Part shown: piece by piece, positions 42,121 through 51,151 of the stretch | How the letters are laid out: each line of letters starts with the position of its first letter | How positions within the stretch are numbered: the stretch's first letter is position 1 | Program-made: the position numbers and the translations under genes | Notes under the pieces: model-generated | What the model was told of the DNA's origin: nothing | The model's input: the letters and a program-made list of their open reading frames with translations, nothing else | Database searches by the model: none | Source of the DNA: DTDX01 sp964608455 | GTDB taxonomy: Archaea > Thermoproteota > Bathyarchaeia > 40CM-2-53-6 > DTDX01 | Assembly: GCA_964608455.1 (NCBI GenBank) | Contig: CAZSNM010000005.1 | Coordinates: 1-64,000, forward strand | Length of the DNA: 64,000 nucleotides | Direction of reading: 5' to 3'

Positions 42121-43650
42121 ATGAGTGTTGGAATAGTTGGTTATGGGGTTTATGTACCTAGACAAAGAATTGCTACAGAAGAAATAGTTAAGGTAAGAGA
42201 AAGTAAAAGAAAAGATTTAAATGAACTTATTGAAAAAATAAGATATGGATTGCTTTTAAAAAATAAAGCAATTGCTGATTTTTCTGAAGATACTATAACA
42301 ATGGCTACTGAAGCTGCTGAAAATGCTGTTTTAATGGCAGGTATAGATCCATCCATGATTGGTTCAGTAACAGTTGGGACAGAATCTAAACCATATGCTG
42401 TTGGATCCACAGCCAGACATGCAGCTTCATTTATAGGAGTAAAATCAAATGCTTATGTTGCAGATTTAGAGGGAGCTTGTAATGCTGGAATGCAAGGATT
42501 AGAAATAATTAAGGATCAAATTTTAAGCGGAGAAATAGAGTATGGTTTAGCTATTGGATCAGATGTAGCTCAAGCCCCAGAAGGTGATCCATTAGAGTAT
42601 GCTTGCGGAGCTGGAGCTGCAGCGTTTATACTTGGGAAAAAGAATGTTTTAGCTACAATTAAGGATACAGCTCCATATTCAAGCTTAACCATGGATTTTT
42701 GGAGAAGAGAAGGTTCACCTGTTCCAAAACACTTTGGAAAAACAACCGTTGAAGCATATATTATGCATGTTGTTGGTGCGATAATTAATTTACTAAAGAA
42801 AAATCGTGATTTAACTCTTTCTAGTTTTGATCATATAACTTTTCATCAACCCTCAGGTTATATGCCATTAAAAACATGCAAAACTCTTTTAAATCCTGCT
42901 TTACTGATTCAAGATAAAGAATTAGCTGAAAGAATTAAGTTAACTCAAGAGGATATTGAAAAAAAAGTTATGCCATGGCTTAAAGTTTTAGAAATTGGAA
43001 ATACATATGCTGCTTCAACCTTAATAGGCTTAGCTTCAATATTGGATAAATCAAATCCTGGAGACAACATTTTAGCTGTATCATATGGGTCTGGAGCATA
43101 TTCTATAGCTGCATGGATTAAAGTTGAAGAAAAAATAAAGGAAAAGGTTGGAATTGTACCAACAGTTGATGAATATATAAATAGAAGAAAAGAAATAAAC
43201 TTTCAAAAATATAAGGAAAATATTAAGGAAAGGTTGGCTCGCATTAAAAGAAGATTAAGTTACCCAACAAGAATAATTGGAGAAATTGAACCTTTAGGAA
43301 AAGAAGTTATTGAAGCAACCCTTTGTGATGGATGTAAAAGGATTTATTATCCACCTAGGGAAAAATGTTTAGAATTTGAATGTAAAGGACCAATAATGAA
43401 TAAGGTTTTCCCAAGAAGAGCCTTGCTAAAATCTTTTAGAAAGTTAACTCCTAAAGAAAAATTTACCTTAAACTATAGTATAATTAGAGATGGAAAAATC
43501 ATTTTAGTGGATTGTGATTTAGAGGAATTAAAAGAAAACATGGAGTTAGAGTTAGTAATTAGAAGATTAGATTATGAAGGGGGGGATGGTTTAATAATTT
43601 ATGGACCAACCTATAGACCGGCTTTTAGACGATTAACTTATCCATATTAA
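42121..43650 (+). CDS. HMG-CoA synthase fused to a C-terminal DUF35 domain
   Basis: A 509-residue protein. Residues 1-345 are archaeal HMG-CoA synthase, with the active cysteine in EGACNAG (Cys120), Glu88 in GTESKPYAVG and His242 in FHQPSGYMP. It condenses acetoacetyl-CoA with acetyl-CoA for isoprenoid lipid synthesis. Residues 385-509 match DUF35, with zinc cysteines 402, 405, 416 and 421 and an OB-fold ending in YGPTYRPAFRR. In methanogens the synthase, thiolase and DUF35 are separate subunits of one complex, so the fusion is notable. No thiolase is next to it. The start has GGAGG just upstream. Confidence 0.9.
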   Translation: MSVGIVGYGVYVPRQRIATEEIVKVRESKRKDLNELIEKIRYGLLLKNKAIADFSEDTITMATEAAENAVLMAGIDPSMIGSVTVGTESKPYAVGSTARHAASFIGVKSNAYVADLEGACNAGMQGLEIIKDQILSGEIEYGLAIGSDVAQAPEGDPLEYACGAGAAAFILGKKNVLATIKDTAPYSSLTMDFWRREGSPVPKHFGKTTVEAYIMHVVGAIINLLKKNRDLTLSSFDHITFHQPSGYMPLKTCKTLLNPALLIQDKELAERIKLTQEDIEKKVMPWLKVLEIGNTYAASTLIGLASILDKSNPGDNILAVSYGSGAYSIAAWIKVEEKIKEKVGIVPTVDEYINRRKEINFQKYKENIKERLARIKRRLSYPTRIIGEIEPLGKEVIEATLCDGCKRIYYPPREKCLEFECKGPIMNKVFPRRALLKSFRKLTPKEKFTLNYSIIRDGKIILVDCDLEELKENMELELVIRRLDYEGGDGLIIYGPTYRPAFRRLTYPY

Positions 43651-43688
43651 TTCTCTAATAAACGTTAAGATTAAATAATAAATAAACT

Positions 43689-44648
43689 TTATAATAAAGG
43701 TTTTTTAATTGTTAATTCATTAACGCATTCTCCAAAAGCTAAAATTTGATATTCATTTTCTTTTATTGGGAAACCAAAAAAATATTGCAAATTAAGCTTC
43801 ATTAAATCTTTTATTTTTTCTTTAACTTCTTTATGCTCTCCATAAATTGTTAAATCTGCTACAGCATTAACTAAAAAAGTGCCAAGCTTGCTTGATAAAA
43901 GTTTTGGAGATAAAGGCTTTTTTTCTTGAACAATCTCTTTTAACATCGTAAGGCTTGGTTCATATCCTAAAGCTTTAAGCTCTTTTTGAACCCATCTTCT
44001 TCTAAGAATGTAACCCGCTAACCTAACTAAAATGTCATGAAGCAACCTTGGATAATTTTTTGAAATTAAATATGGAGCATAAAGTGCAGTTTTAATGGTT
44101 TTATCAACATCTTTTATATACTCTAAGTTGCTTTTGAACTCTCTATCTAAAATAAGCATTGGTATTAATTCGTATTCTGCAGCTAATTGAGCGGCAGTTT
44201 TAATTAAACCTTCAGCTCCAATAAAAACTAGTATTTTAGGATAGTTTTTCTTAATAAATTTGATAGTTTCAATTAAAGCTTTTGATAGATTACGATTAAT
44301 TTCACTAGAAGTTAAGTAAACTTTGTTTCCAGCCACAATATTTACTCCAATGATTTTATTTAAGTTTTCTGCAACTGCTAAAGTTTGATGTAAAATTTTA
44401 AGGATATTTCTATGCCTAGCTGTAAAGGTTAATATAGTTAAAACTTTAGAGTAAGAAAGAAGTTTTTCAACTTCATAACTCATTAAATAATACCATTTCC
44501 ATTCTGAATCAATTAAATGAGTTGAAAGCCCTGCTTTATTACAAAGCTCAGCTACATTTAGACATCTTAAAAGCCTTTCTCCAGAGGAGGGACCAAAACG
44601 TGAAAGCTTGGTTGCTTTACCGAAAAAATAATTCAAAACATTTTTCAC
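43689..44648 (-). CDS. Divergent luciferase-like/Mer-like flavoprotein
   Basis: A 319-residue protein with the layout of the luciferase-like (LLM) family to which F420-dependent methylene-tetrahydromethanopterin reductase (Mer) belongs. Its segments ILVFIGAEGLIKTAAQLA and RHRNILKILHQTLAVAENLN correspond to Mer blocks, and the end (IYGEHKEVKEKIKDL) resembles the family's C-terminal GTPDEF helix. The similarity is low and F420 contacts are not clear. As a Mer homologue it would reduce a C1 carrier in the methyl branch, which would suit the CODH/ACS locus. Alternative: an unrelated F420-binding oxidoreductase. Confidence 0.5.
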   Translation of the reverse strand: MKNVLNYFFGKATKLSRFGPSSGERLLRCLNVAELCNKAGLSTHLIDSEWKWYYLMSYEVEKLLSYSKVLTILTFTARHRNILKILHQTLAVAENLNKIIGVNIVAGNKVYLTSSEINRNLSKALIETIKFIKKNYPKILVFIGAEGLIKTAAQLAAEYELIPMLILDREFKSNLEYIKDVDKTIKTALYAPYLISKNYPRLLHDILVRLAGYILRRRWVQKELKALGYEPSLTMLKEIVQEKKPLSPKLLSSKLGTFLVNAVADLTIYGEHKEVKEKIKDLMKLNLQYFFGFPIKENEYQILAFGECVNELTIKKPLL

Positions 44649-44764
44649 CTAGCAACTTTTTTTAAAAAAATTAATTAAAAACATTTTTAAGGAATACCAA
44701 TCTTTTTTAATTAAACGTAATGTTATATAACTGTAAAATAATATAAAAGGCTTGAGGGATAAAA

Positions 44765-44968
44765 ATGAGCTTTGAATTAGAAAAATTTTCTGAAAAAGAA
44801 ATTGAGGAACTTTTTTATCCTCCTAAAAAAACATTATTAACAAAAGTTTTGGAAAGAATAGAAAGTGTTATTCAAGCTTATCCAGTTCATACATTAGGTT
44901 TAGCTTTTGCAATAGGAGTTTTAATTGGAGCAACGATGGCAAACTTTAATTCTAAAGAAAAGAGCTAG
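44765..44968 (+). CDS. Small single-span membrane protein
   Basis: A 67-residue protein with an acidic N-terminal helix (EKFSEKEIEELFYPPKK), a short linker and one C-terminal membrane helix with small residues (LGLAFAIGVLIGATMA). The layout recalls small ElaB/YqjD-type proteins that anchor at the membrane, but no family assignment is made. It converges with the CBS-domain gene and overlaps it by 48 bases, so one of the 3' ends is used by both strands. Confidence 0.65.
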   Translation: MSFELEKFSEKEIEELFYPPKKTLLTKVLERIESVIQAYPVHTLGLAFAIGVLIGATMANFNSKEKS

Positions 44969-46063
44969 CCTTATTTTTATGCTTAACTTTTTCTTGCTTA
45001 TAACTCTTTTTAACCTTTTCGATATACTGTTGAAAGTTAAAGTTAAATCCCATCCTGATTCCTTAAAAGAAATTAATTTTCTGCTTGTATTTATATTTAC
45101 GTCAACTTCATACAATCCTTTCTTTAATGTTTTAATGTTAGCTTTAGCCTCTATTAAATCTGGGTAAACTTTAGCTATATTGCTGACACTTTTAGTAAAC
45201 TTAATTTTAATTAATTCGCTGCTTAAAAAATCATTTGGTAAACCAATTATATAAACTGGAAAATTCATGGTGTTTTCGCTGCTTTCATAAAATAACTTCA
45301 TATAATCCCTAAAGGTTACAATGCCTTGAGGTTCACTCCATAAAGTTATTAATGCATAATCTAATTTTTGAGTAAACATTTTTTCTAAAGTTAAATGAGC
45401 ATCTTCATTAAATTCTACAGTAAATGCTTCTTCCATCAAGCTTTCAATTGGGATGCTAGATCGTTTTAAGGTTTCTTTCATCAATTCTCCTCTTTTAGAA
45501 GCTTCCATTAAAAATAAATGAAAAACTATTTGAGTGGATCTTATTATACCAGCTAATTTATTTGAGTCTAAGATAGGTAAATGATCAATATCATTTTTCA
45601 CCATTAAATTTTTAGCTTTCATTATTGAGGCATTTCTTTGAATAAAAGTAAGGTTTAAATTAGCTAATTTGTTTATAGGTAAACTCCATGCTTTCTTTAA
45701 GCTTGCTTCAAGAATAGAGGAAGCTTTCACAACTTTAGTTAATTTATTACCGTCAAAAATTGGTAAAGCTTTAATGCGGTATTCATCCATAAGCCTAACA
45801 GCTTCATTTACTTTAATTTCTGAGGAAACTTTAGGGATGGAAGAAGCTATAGAAGAAACTTTGCTATTTACATTAGTTGATTTTAAAATTTCTCGAATAG
45901 AAACAACATTAACTTTATTTTCCTTTAATATAAATGCTTCATAAGCATTTTCTTCTTTTAAAATTCCAATAACCTTTAGAATGGGTAAATTTGAGGATAT
46001 TATTAAGGGTGGTTCTCCAAACGCTTCAACTTTCATTTGTTTAATTTCATTTAATGTTTCCAT
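44921..46063 (-). CDS. CBS-domain protein with C-terminal alpha/beta domain
   Basis: A 380-residue protein. Residues 20-260 contain four CBS repeats, which bind adenosyl ligands such as AMP or SAM; repeat cores include MDEYRIKALPIFDGNKL and KNDIDHLPILDSNKLAG. The last 120 residues form an alpha/beta segment (YPDLIEAKANIKTLKKGLYE, then VDVNINTSRKLISFKESGWDL) that resembles HPF/RaiA-type ribosome-binding domains, though weakly. A ligand-sensing ribosome or RNA-binding role is therefore possible. The last 25 residues overlap an opposite-strand small gene. Confidence 0.8.
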   Translation of the reverse strand: METLNEIKQMKVEAFGEPPLIISSNLPILKVIGILKEENAYEAFILKENKVNVVSIREILKSTNVNSKVSSIASSIPKVSSEIKVNEAVRLMDEYRIKALPIFDGNKLTKVVKASSILEASLKKAWSLPINKLANLNLTFIQRNASIMKAKNLMVKNDIDHLPILDSNKLAGIIRSTQIVFHLFLMEASKRGELMKETLKRSSIPIESLMEEAFTVEFNEDAHLTLEKMFTQKLDYALITLWSEPQGIVTFRDYMKLFYESSENTMNFPVYIIGLPNDFLSSELIKIKFTKSVSNIAKVYPDLIEAKANIKTLKKGLYEVDVNINTSRKLISFKESGWDLTLTFNSISKRLKRVISKKKLSIKIRLALFFRIKVCHRCSN

Positions 46064-46151
46064 AGAATTCTTCCTTGAAATTAATATTTAATTTTTAAAA
46101 GTTAATAAGCTTTAAGCTTTGTTAAGCTTTTGAAAAAAGAGGAGGAAAAAA

Positions 46152-46697
46152 TTGAGGGAAGAAGTTGTTTCTTCAAAAGTAATTTATGAGGGAAAAATAT
46201 TGAAGATTAAGCTTGATGAAGTAAAACTACCAAATGGTTATGTTACAGTTAGAGAGATTGTTGAGCATCCAAATGCAGTAGCTTTAATTCCTATAGATAA
46301 TGATGGAAAAATTATTATGATAAATCAATATAGGCATTCTGCTCAAGAAGTTTTATTGGAAATTCCAGCAGGAACAATGGAAAAAAATGAAGCGCCTGAA
46401 GAATGCGCTAAAAGAGAACTTCTTGAAGAAACTGGTTATGAAGCGAAAAAATTAAAAAAAATATTTAGTTGTTATTTGGCACCAGGTTATAGTACAGAAT
46501 TTCTTCATGTTTTTTTAGCTACAGACCTTGTATATAAAGGGCAAAAAACAGAGGCTGATGAACAAATAAAAGTTGTTAAATTAAGCTTAAGGGAAGTGTT
46601 TGAAAAAATCAAGAAAAATGAAGTTAAAGATGCTAAAACTATATGCAGCATTCTTTTCTTTATTTATTTTCATAATAAAAATAAAATAAACCTTTAG
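46152..46697 (+). CDS. NUDIX hydrolase, ADP-ribose pyrophosphatase-like
   Basis: A 181-residue NUDIX protein. The full box G-x5-E-x7-REL-x-EE-x-G is present around residues 77-99 (GTMEKNEAPEECAKRELLEE), preceded by QYRHSAQEVLLEIPAG, a block typical of ADP-ribose/NADH-type pyrophosphatases. It probably hydrolyses ADP-ribose or a similar nucleoside diphosphate. The start is a TTG just after GAGGAGG. A macro-domain protein, another ADP-ribose handler, occurs 4 kb away but in a different transcript. Confidence 0.9.
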   Translation: MREEVVSSKVIYEGKILKIKLDEVKLPNGYVTVREIVEHPNAVALIPIDNDGKIIMINQYRHSAQEVLLEIPAGTMEKNEAPEECAKRELLEETGYEAKKLKKIFSCYLAPGYSTEFLHVFLATDLVYKGQKTEADEQIKVVKLSLREVFEKIKKNEVKDAKTICSILFFIYFHNKNKINL

Positions 46698-46744
46698 GCT
46701 TATAAAGCTTTAAAAACATATTTCTTTTAGAGGTATGATTAAAA

Positions 46745-46981
46745 ATGGTTTTAGCGTATGTATTAATTAATTCTGAAATAGGCAAGGAAAACGAACTTCT
46801 TAAAGCATTAAAAAATATTGATGGAGTTAAAGAAGTTTTCAGTGTTTATGGCGTTTATGATATAATAGCTAAGGTTGAAGGAAAAACAGTAAATGAATTA
46901 AAAGAAGTTGTTATTGCAAAAATTAGACAGTTAAATTATGTAAGGAGTACCTTAACAATGATAGTTATGGAGAATATGTAG
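46745..46981 (+). CDS. Free-standing Lrp/AsnC effector-binding (RAM) domain protein
   Basis: A 78-residue RAM domain with the pattern VLAYVLINSEIGKENELLKAL, VYGVYDIIAKVEG and a final STLTMIVMEN strand. It is very similar to the copy at 57284-57517. There is no DNA-binding part. The stop is followed after 4 bases by yjbQ and then a DNA glycosylase gene, so it is probably the first gene of a three-gene operon. A role as amino-acid sensor for a larger Lrp-type complex is inferred. Confidence 0.9.
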   Translation: MVLAYVLINSEIGKENELLKALKNIDGVKEVFSVYGVYDIIAKVEGKTVNELKEVVIAKIRQLNYVRSTLTMIVMENM

Positions 46982-46985
46982 GCAA

Positions 46986-47396
46986 ATGAAAGTTAAAATT
47001 AAAGAGATTAAAGTAGAAACAAATGAAAGAATTCAATTAATTGATGTTACAAATCAAGTAGAGGAATTCATAAAAGAAAGCGAAATAAAAAATGGGTTAT
47101 GCTTAATTTCTTCTCTTCATTCAACGACAGCCATAATTATAAATGAAAATGAGAGCGGATTAATTCAAGATATACTTTATGAAGTTCAAAAAGTTTTTCC
47201 TAAAGATGAAAAATGGCTTCATAACAGAATAGATGATAATGCAGATTCTCATTTAGCTTCAGCTTTTATTGGTTCATCAAAAACTTTCCCTATAAAAGAT
47301 GGAAAAATAATTAGAGGGACTTGGCAAAACATTTTTCTTTTAGAATTAGATGGACCGCGCATAAGAAGAATTATTCTTGAAGCTTTAGGAGAATAA
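46986..47396 (+). CDS. YjbQ family (UPF0047) protein
   Basis: A 136-residue YjbQ/UPF0047 protein. The signature has LISSLHSTTAIIINENESG, NADSHLASAFIGSS and IRGTWQNIFLLELDGPR. The family is reported to show thiamine-phosphate synthase activity in some assays and is widely conserved, but its in-cell role is unclear. The length is typical. The gene is 4 bases behind the RAM-domain gene and 14 bases ahead of the DNA glycosylase gene. Confidence 0.93.
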   Translation: MKVKIKEIKVETNERIQLIDVTNQVEEFIKESEIKNGLCLISSLHSTTAIIINENESGLIQDILYEVQKVFPKDEKWLHNRIDDNADSHLASAFIGSSKTFPIKDGKIIRGTWQNIFLLELDGPRIRRIILEALGE

Positions 47397-47410
47397 ACCT
47401 AGGATAAATA

Positions 47411-48454
47411 ATGAAACTTAAATTAAAAGTGGAAAATTACAATATAGATTTAACCTTTAAACCTTCATTTCTTTCTAGTCTTTATTTAACGAGGAAACCT
47501 AAGGAATGGAATAAAATAGCAGGTCATTTAGCTTTTAAACTCAACTTTAAACAAGTGAATAATGCTTTAATTGTTGAAAGTGAAGGTGGATTAACACTAG
47601 AAGCATTGCATAGAAGAGTTTTGCTTGAAACTGGTCTTTATAAAGAGCCTTATGAATATTTAATTCAAGATTTACCAAGCAAAGTTAAACCCCAAGTTGA
47701 AGCTTTAGCTAAAACATATAAAGGTGTAAGATTGCCTTATGCACCCTTAGATTTTAAATATATTTTGGTTGCTGCAACCCTTTCTAAAAGAGTTAATTAT
47801 GAAAGAGTGATAAATTGGTGTAGAAGCATATGGGAAAAAACAAATGGAAGATTAGATTTAACAATTAAGTTAACTAAAAATGAATTAAAAGAAATTGGAG
47901 AAAGCTATCAAATTTTTCAGCTTCAAAAAACAATTAAAGATTTTTTAACTTTATCCAATCATTTGCATGAAAAAGTTAAATATTTAATAGGTGAACCTTA
48001 TGTTCCACCTGAAGAATATATTCTTTGGTTACCTCCTGAATTAGCTAGATTAACGCTAATAAAAGGTTGCTGGGGGATAGGCCCTAAAACAGCAGATTCA
48101 ATTATATTAACAACATTTAAATCCACAAATATTATTCCATGTGATACACATATGAAGACTGTGGCTATTAGGCTTAATTTAGTGGATAAAGCAGTTATGC
48201 CTGAAAAACATTTTTGTTCAAGATTTGTATGCGATCATAAAGCTTCTTCAACATTTCAAATTCCATTATGCCCTCAAGCTGAAAAAAACTTATGCTTAAA
48301 AGCTAAATTAAGCTATTTTAAAGATTTAGGAGGATGGATTCAAACTTTAATTTATCTTCATGGAAAAAACTTTTGTAAGCTTAATAAACCTTTATGTTGG
48401 ATTTGTCCAATTAAAAAAGAATGTAATTGGGAAGAAAAAATAATAAAAAAATGA
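47411..48454 (+). CDS. HhH-GPD DNA glycosylase with [4Fe-4S] motif and extra cysteine insertion
   Basis: A 347-residue glycosylase/lyase of the endonuclease III superfamily. The helix-hairpin-helix has GCWGIGPKTADSII with Lys226, and CDTHMK supplies catalytic Asp245, so a bifunctional enzyme is expected. The C-terminal Cys322-x6-Cys329-x2-Cys332-x5-Cys338 matches the Nth-type iron-sulfur loop. The N-terminal 105 residues are not typical of Nth and may be an OGG-like DNA-binding part. An insertion with Cys269, 274, 287 and 295 sits between hairpin and cluster loop and could bind another metal. It likely removes oxidised or mismatched bases. Confidence 0.85.
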   Translation: MKLKLKVENYNIDLTFKPSFLSSLYLTRKPKEWNKIAGHLAFKLNFKQVNNALIVESEGGLTLEALHRRVLLETGLYKEPYEYLIQDLPSKVKPQVEALAKTYKGVRLPYAPLDFKYILVAATLSKRVNYERVINWCRSIWEKTNGRLDLTIKLTKNELKEIGESYQIFQLQKTIKDFLTLSNHLHEKVKYLIGEPYVPPEEYILWLPPELARLTLIKGCWGIGPKTADSIILTTFKSTNIIPCDTHMKTVAIRLNLVDKAVMPEKHFCSRFVCDHKASSTFQIPLCPQAEKNLCLKAKLSYFKDLGGWIQTLIYLHGKNFCKLNKPLCWICPIKKECNWEEKIIKK

Positions 48455-48456
48455 GT

Positions 48457-50409
48457 TTAAATATAGGTTGTTTCAATTATTTTTCTTAATTCTTCAACAG
48501 ATTCAGGATTCATTAATGTGGTGATGTCTCCTACAGGCTCTTTTGTAATCAACTTCTTTATTATTCGCCTCATTATTTTTCCGCTTCGAGTCTTAGGCAG
48601 ATCTGAAACATAAATAATTTTTTTAGGTCTAGCTGTTGGACCTATAATATGCTCTACTTGCTTTATCAATTGATTAGTTAACTCTTCTGAAGGTGTATAT
48701 CCCTTCTCTAAAACAACAAAGGCTATAGGTACTTCACCTTTAATTGGATCTGGAGCAGCCACTACAGCGCTTTCTATAACAGCTTCATGCCTATTTAAAG
48801 CATCCTCTACCTCTGCATTAGCTAATCTATGTCCAGCCACTTTCATAACATCATCTACTCTACCAGTTATTCTAGTGTTTCCCATTTCATCTATGATTTT
48901 AGCTCCATCACCAGTTGTATAGTAGTTTTCTCCAAATCTACTCCAATATTGTTCCTTATATCTTTTAGGATCCTTAAATATTCCTCTAAGCATTCCAGGT
49001 GGAAATGGATTGCATATAACTAGGTTTCCTTCTTTGCTAGGTTTACCTTCATCATCAAGAATTTCTCTTTTAACACCTGGGAAAGGTCTTCCAGCAACCG
49101 TAGGTATAAATGGGCCTATACCCGGTAAAGCATTTATTAATGTTCCTCCAGTTTCAGTTTGCCACCAAGTATCAATTATTGGGCATCTTCCACCACCAAT
49201 ATTATTGAAATACCACATCCAAGCGTCTCTATCAATTGGCTCACCAACAGTACCTAATATTCTTAAACTTGATAAATCATGTTTTTTAACCCATTCTTCA
49301 CCAAACATCATAAACATTCTAATTGCTGTTGGAGCTGTATAAAATATTGTTACACCATATTTTTCTATTATTTGCCAGAATCTATCTGGTGCTGGATAAT
49401 CTGGAGCTCCCTCATAAGTCACCATTGTTGCTCCACATAGCAATGGACCATAGCAAGCATATGTATGCCCTGTTATCCATCCAATATCAGCTGTACACCA
49501 TAGAATGTCTTCATCATGCAAATCAAAATCCCATTTAGTTGTCCAATAAGCTTGAGTAGCATATCCTCCCGTATGGTGAACTACACCCTTAGGTTTACCT
49601 GTTGTTCCACTAGTATATAGAATAAATGATGGATCCTCACTGTCCATAACTTCAGGTTCACAGTATGAATCTGCTTTTTCCATTAATTCATGCCACCAAA
49701 AGTCTCTTCCAGCTTTCATTTCAACATTTAATCCAGCTCTTTTAACAACAATAACTTTCTCTACAGCTGTTTCTTTGATTCCTTCATCAGCATTAGCTTT
49801 AAGGTTTATAATTTTTCCTCTGCGGTAGTATCCATCAGCTGTAATTAAAACTTTTGCTTCAGCATCTATTAATCTGCTTTTTAAAGATTCTGGACTAAAA
49901 GCAGAGAAAACTACACTGTGAACAGCTCCTATTCGAGTACAAGCTAACATAGCTATTTGAACTTCAGGAACTATAGGCATATAAATTCCAACTCTATCAC
50001 CTTTTTTCACACCAAGATTCTTAAGTACATTAGCAAATTTGTTAACTTCCCTGTAAAGATCATTATATGTTAAAACTCTGTTTCTTTCCTCAGGCGGTTC
50101 AGGTTCCCAAATTATAGCAGCTTTATTTTTTCTCCAAGTTTTAACATGTCTATCTACAGCATTATAACAAATATTTAGTTTACCGCCAATAAACCATTTA
50201 AAGTATGGTGGATTCCATTCATAGATTTTATCCCATTCTTTAAACCATTCTAAACCTTCACGAGCTCTTTCAGCCCAAAAAGCTAATGGATCTTTATTGG
50301 CTTTTTCATAAATTGATTCATCAGATAGCCAAGCTATTTTTTTAAGTTCAGGTGATGGCCAAAATATTTCTCCTTCTCCCTTAACAACCCAGTTTTTTCC
50401 TTTTTGCAA
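48457..50409 (-). CDS. acs: Acetyl-CoA synthetase, AMP-forming
   Basis: A 650-residue acetyl-CoA synthetase. Key blocks are the phosphate-binding YTSGTTGKPKGV, WWQTETGG and the C-terminal lysine region PKTRSGKIMRR. It activates acetate with ATP and CoA. The length and the acetate-pocket pattern fit Acs instead of longer-chain synthetases. In an organism with CODH/ACS it could feed acetate-derived acetyl groups into or out of that pathway. It converges with the glycosylase gene, and the upstream macro-domain gene is on the same strand 110 bases away. Confidence 0.96.
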   Translation of the reverse strand: MQKGKNWVVKGEGEIFWPSPELKKIAWLSDESIYEKANKDPLAFWAERAREGLEWFKEWDKIYEWNPPYFKWFIGGKLNICYNAVDRHVKTWRKNKAAIIWEPEPPEERNRVLTYNDLYREVNKFANVLKNLGVKKGDRVGIYMPIVPEVQIAMLACTRIGAVHSVVFSAFSPESLKSRLIDAEAKVLITADGYYRRGKIINLKANADEGIKETAVEKVIVVKRAGLNVEMKAGRDFWWHELMEKADSYCEPEVMDSEDPSFILYTSGTTGKPKGVVHHTGGYATQAYWTTKWDFDLHDEDILWCTADIGWITGHTYACYGPLLCGATMVTYEGAPDYPAPDRFWQIIEKYGVTIFYTAPTAIRMFMMFGEEWVKKHDLSSLRILGTVGEPIDRDAWMWYFNNIGGGRCPIIDTWWQTETGGTLINALPGIGPFIPTVAGRPFPGVKREILDDEGKPSKEGNLVICNPFPPGMLRGIFKDPKRYKEQYWSRFGENYYTTGDGAKIIDEMGNTRITGRVDDVMKVAGHRLANAEVEDALNRHEAVIESAVVAAPDPIKGEVPIAFVVLEKGYTPSEELTNQLIKQVEHIIGPTARPKKIIYVSDLPKTRSGKIMRRIIKKLITKEPVGDITTLMNPESVEELRKIIETTYI

Positions 50410-50519
50410 TATTATTCACATCTCCTTCATTTTTTAAAAAGAATTAAAAACTTAATTCAGCTTTGAAAAGAGAACTTTTAAATCTTTCTTTTTTCATCTC
50501 ATTAAAGATGATGAAGTCT

Positions 50520-51077
50520 TTAAATTTTAATTATTTCCTTAACAGTTTCTTCATAAACTTTTAGGTCTTCTTCCTTAAATAAAACTATTCTAACTTCCTT
50601 TAAATGTGAGGATTCCTTTTCTAAGAAATCTTTTATGGCTTTAAGCGCTACTTTACTAGCTTTTTCTATTGGATAACCATAGGCACCCGTGCTTATAGAG
50701 GGGAAAGCTATTGTTTTTAAACCTTTTTCAACAGCTAATTTTAAAGAGTTTTTATAAGCTTCAGCTAAAAGTTCAGGTTCCCCTTCATTTCCACCTCTCC
50801 ATATTGGTCCAACCGTATGAATTACATACTTAGCTTTTAAGTTTCCTCCAGAAGTTATTACAGCTTTACCTGTTGGTAACCCATTTGGATATAAAGTAGC
50901 TCTAATTTTTTTGCATTCCTCCAAAATTTTTGGACCGCCCTTTCTATGAATTGCACCATCAACACCTCCACCACCCATTAAACTTGGATTTGCAGCATTA
51001 ACTATCGCATCAACTTCCTGCTCTGTTAAATCTCCCTGGATAATTCTTAAGGTTGTATTCCCAATTTTTAATTCCAT
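50520..51077 (-). CDS. Macro domain protein (ADP-ribose/O-acetyl-ADP-ribose hydrolase-like)
   Basis: A 185-residue macro domain. The N-terminal IIQGDLTEQEVDAIVNAANPSLMGGGGV and the later IAFPSISTGAYGYP are the ADP-ribose-binding loops of the MacroD/YmdB group. Members remove ADP-ribose from proteins or hydrolyse O-acetyl-ADP-ribose, which yields acetate and ADP-ribose. The next gene downstream on this strand is acetyl-CoA synthetase, so the acetate produced could be recaptured. That link is inference from order only. The length is normal. Confidence 0.93.
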   Translation of the reverse strand: MELKIGNTTLRIIQGDLTEQEVDAIVNAANPSLMGGGGVDGAIHRKGGPKILEECKKIRATLYPNGLPTGKAVITSGGNLKAKYVIHTVGPIWRGGNEGEPELLAEAYKNSLKLAVEKGLKTIAFPSISTGAYGYPIEKASKVALKAIKDFLEKESSHLKEVRIVLFKEEDLKVYEETVKEIIKI

Positions 51078-51151
51078 CTTTTTTCATCTCATAATAACTT
51101 TAACGTGAGAAATCCTTTATTAATACTTTATGGTATTATATGAGTTTTTAT

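Noticed and set aside
49010..49342. Plus-strand frame of 110 codons opposite the acetyl-CoA synthetase gene
   Set aside because: It mirrors conserved acs codons and has no signature or ribosome site.
50500..50520. C-box-like GATGATGA as a possible C/D small RNA
   Set aside because: No matching D box (CTGA) lies at a suitable distance, so the sequence is probably chance.
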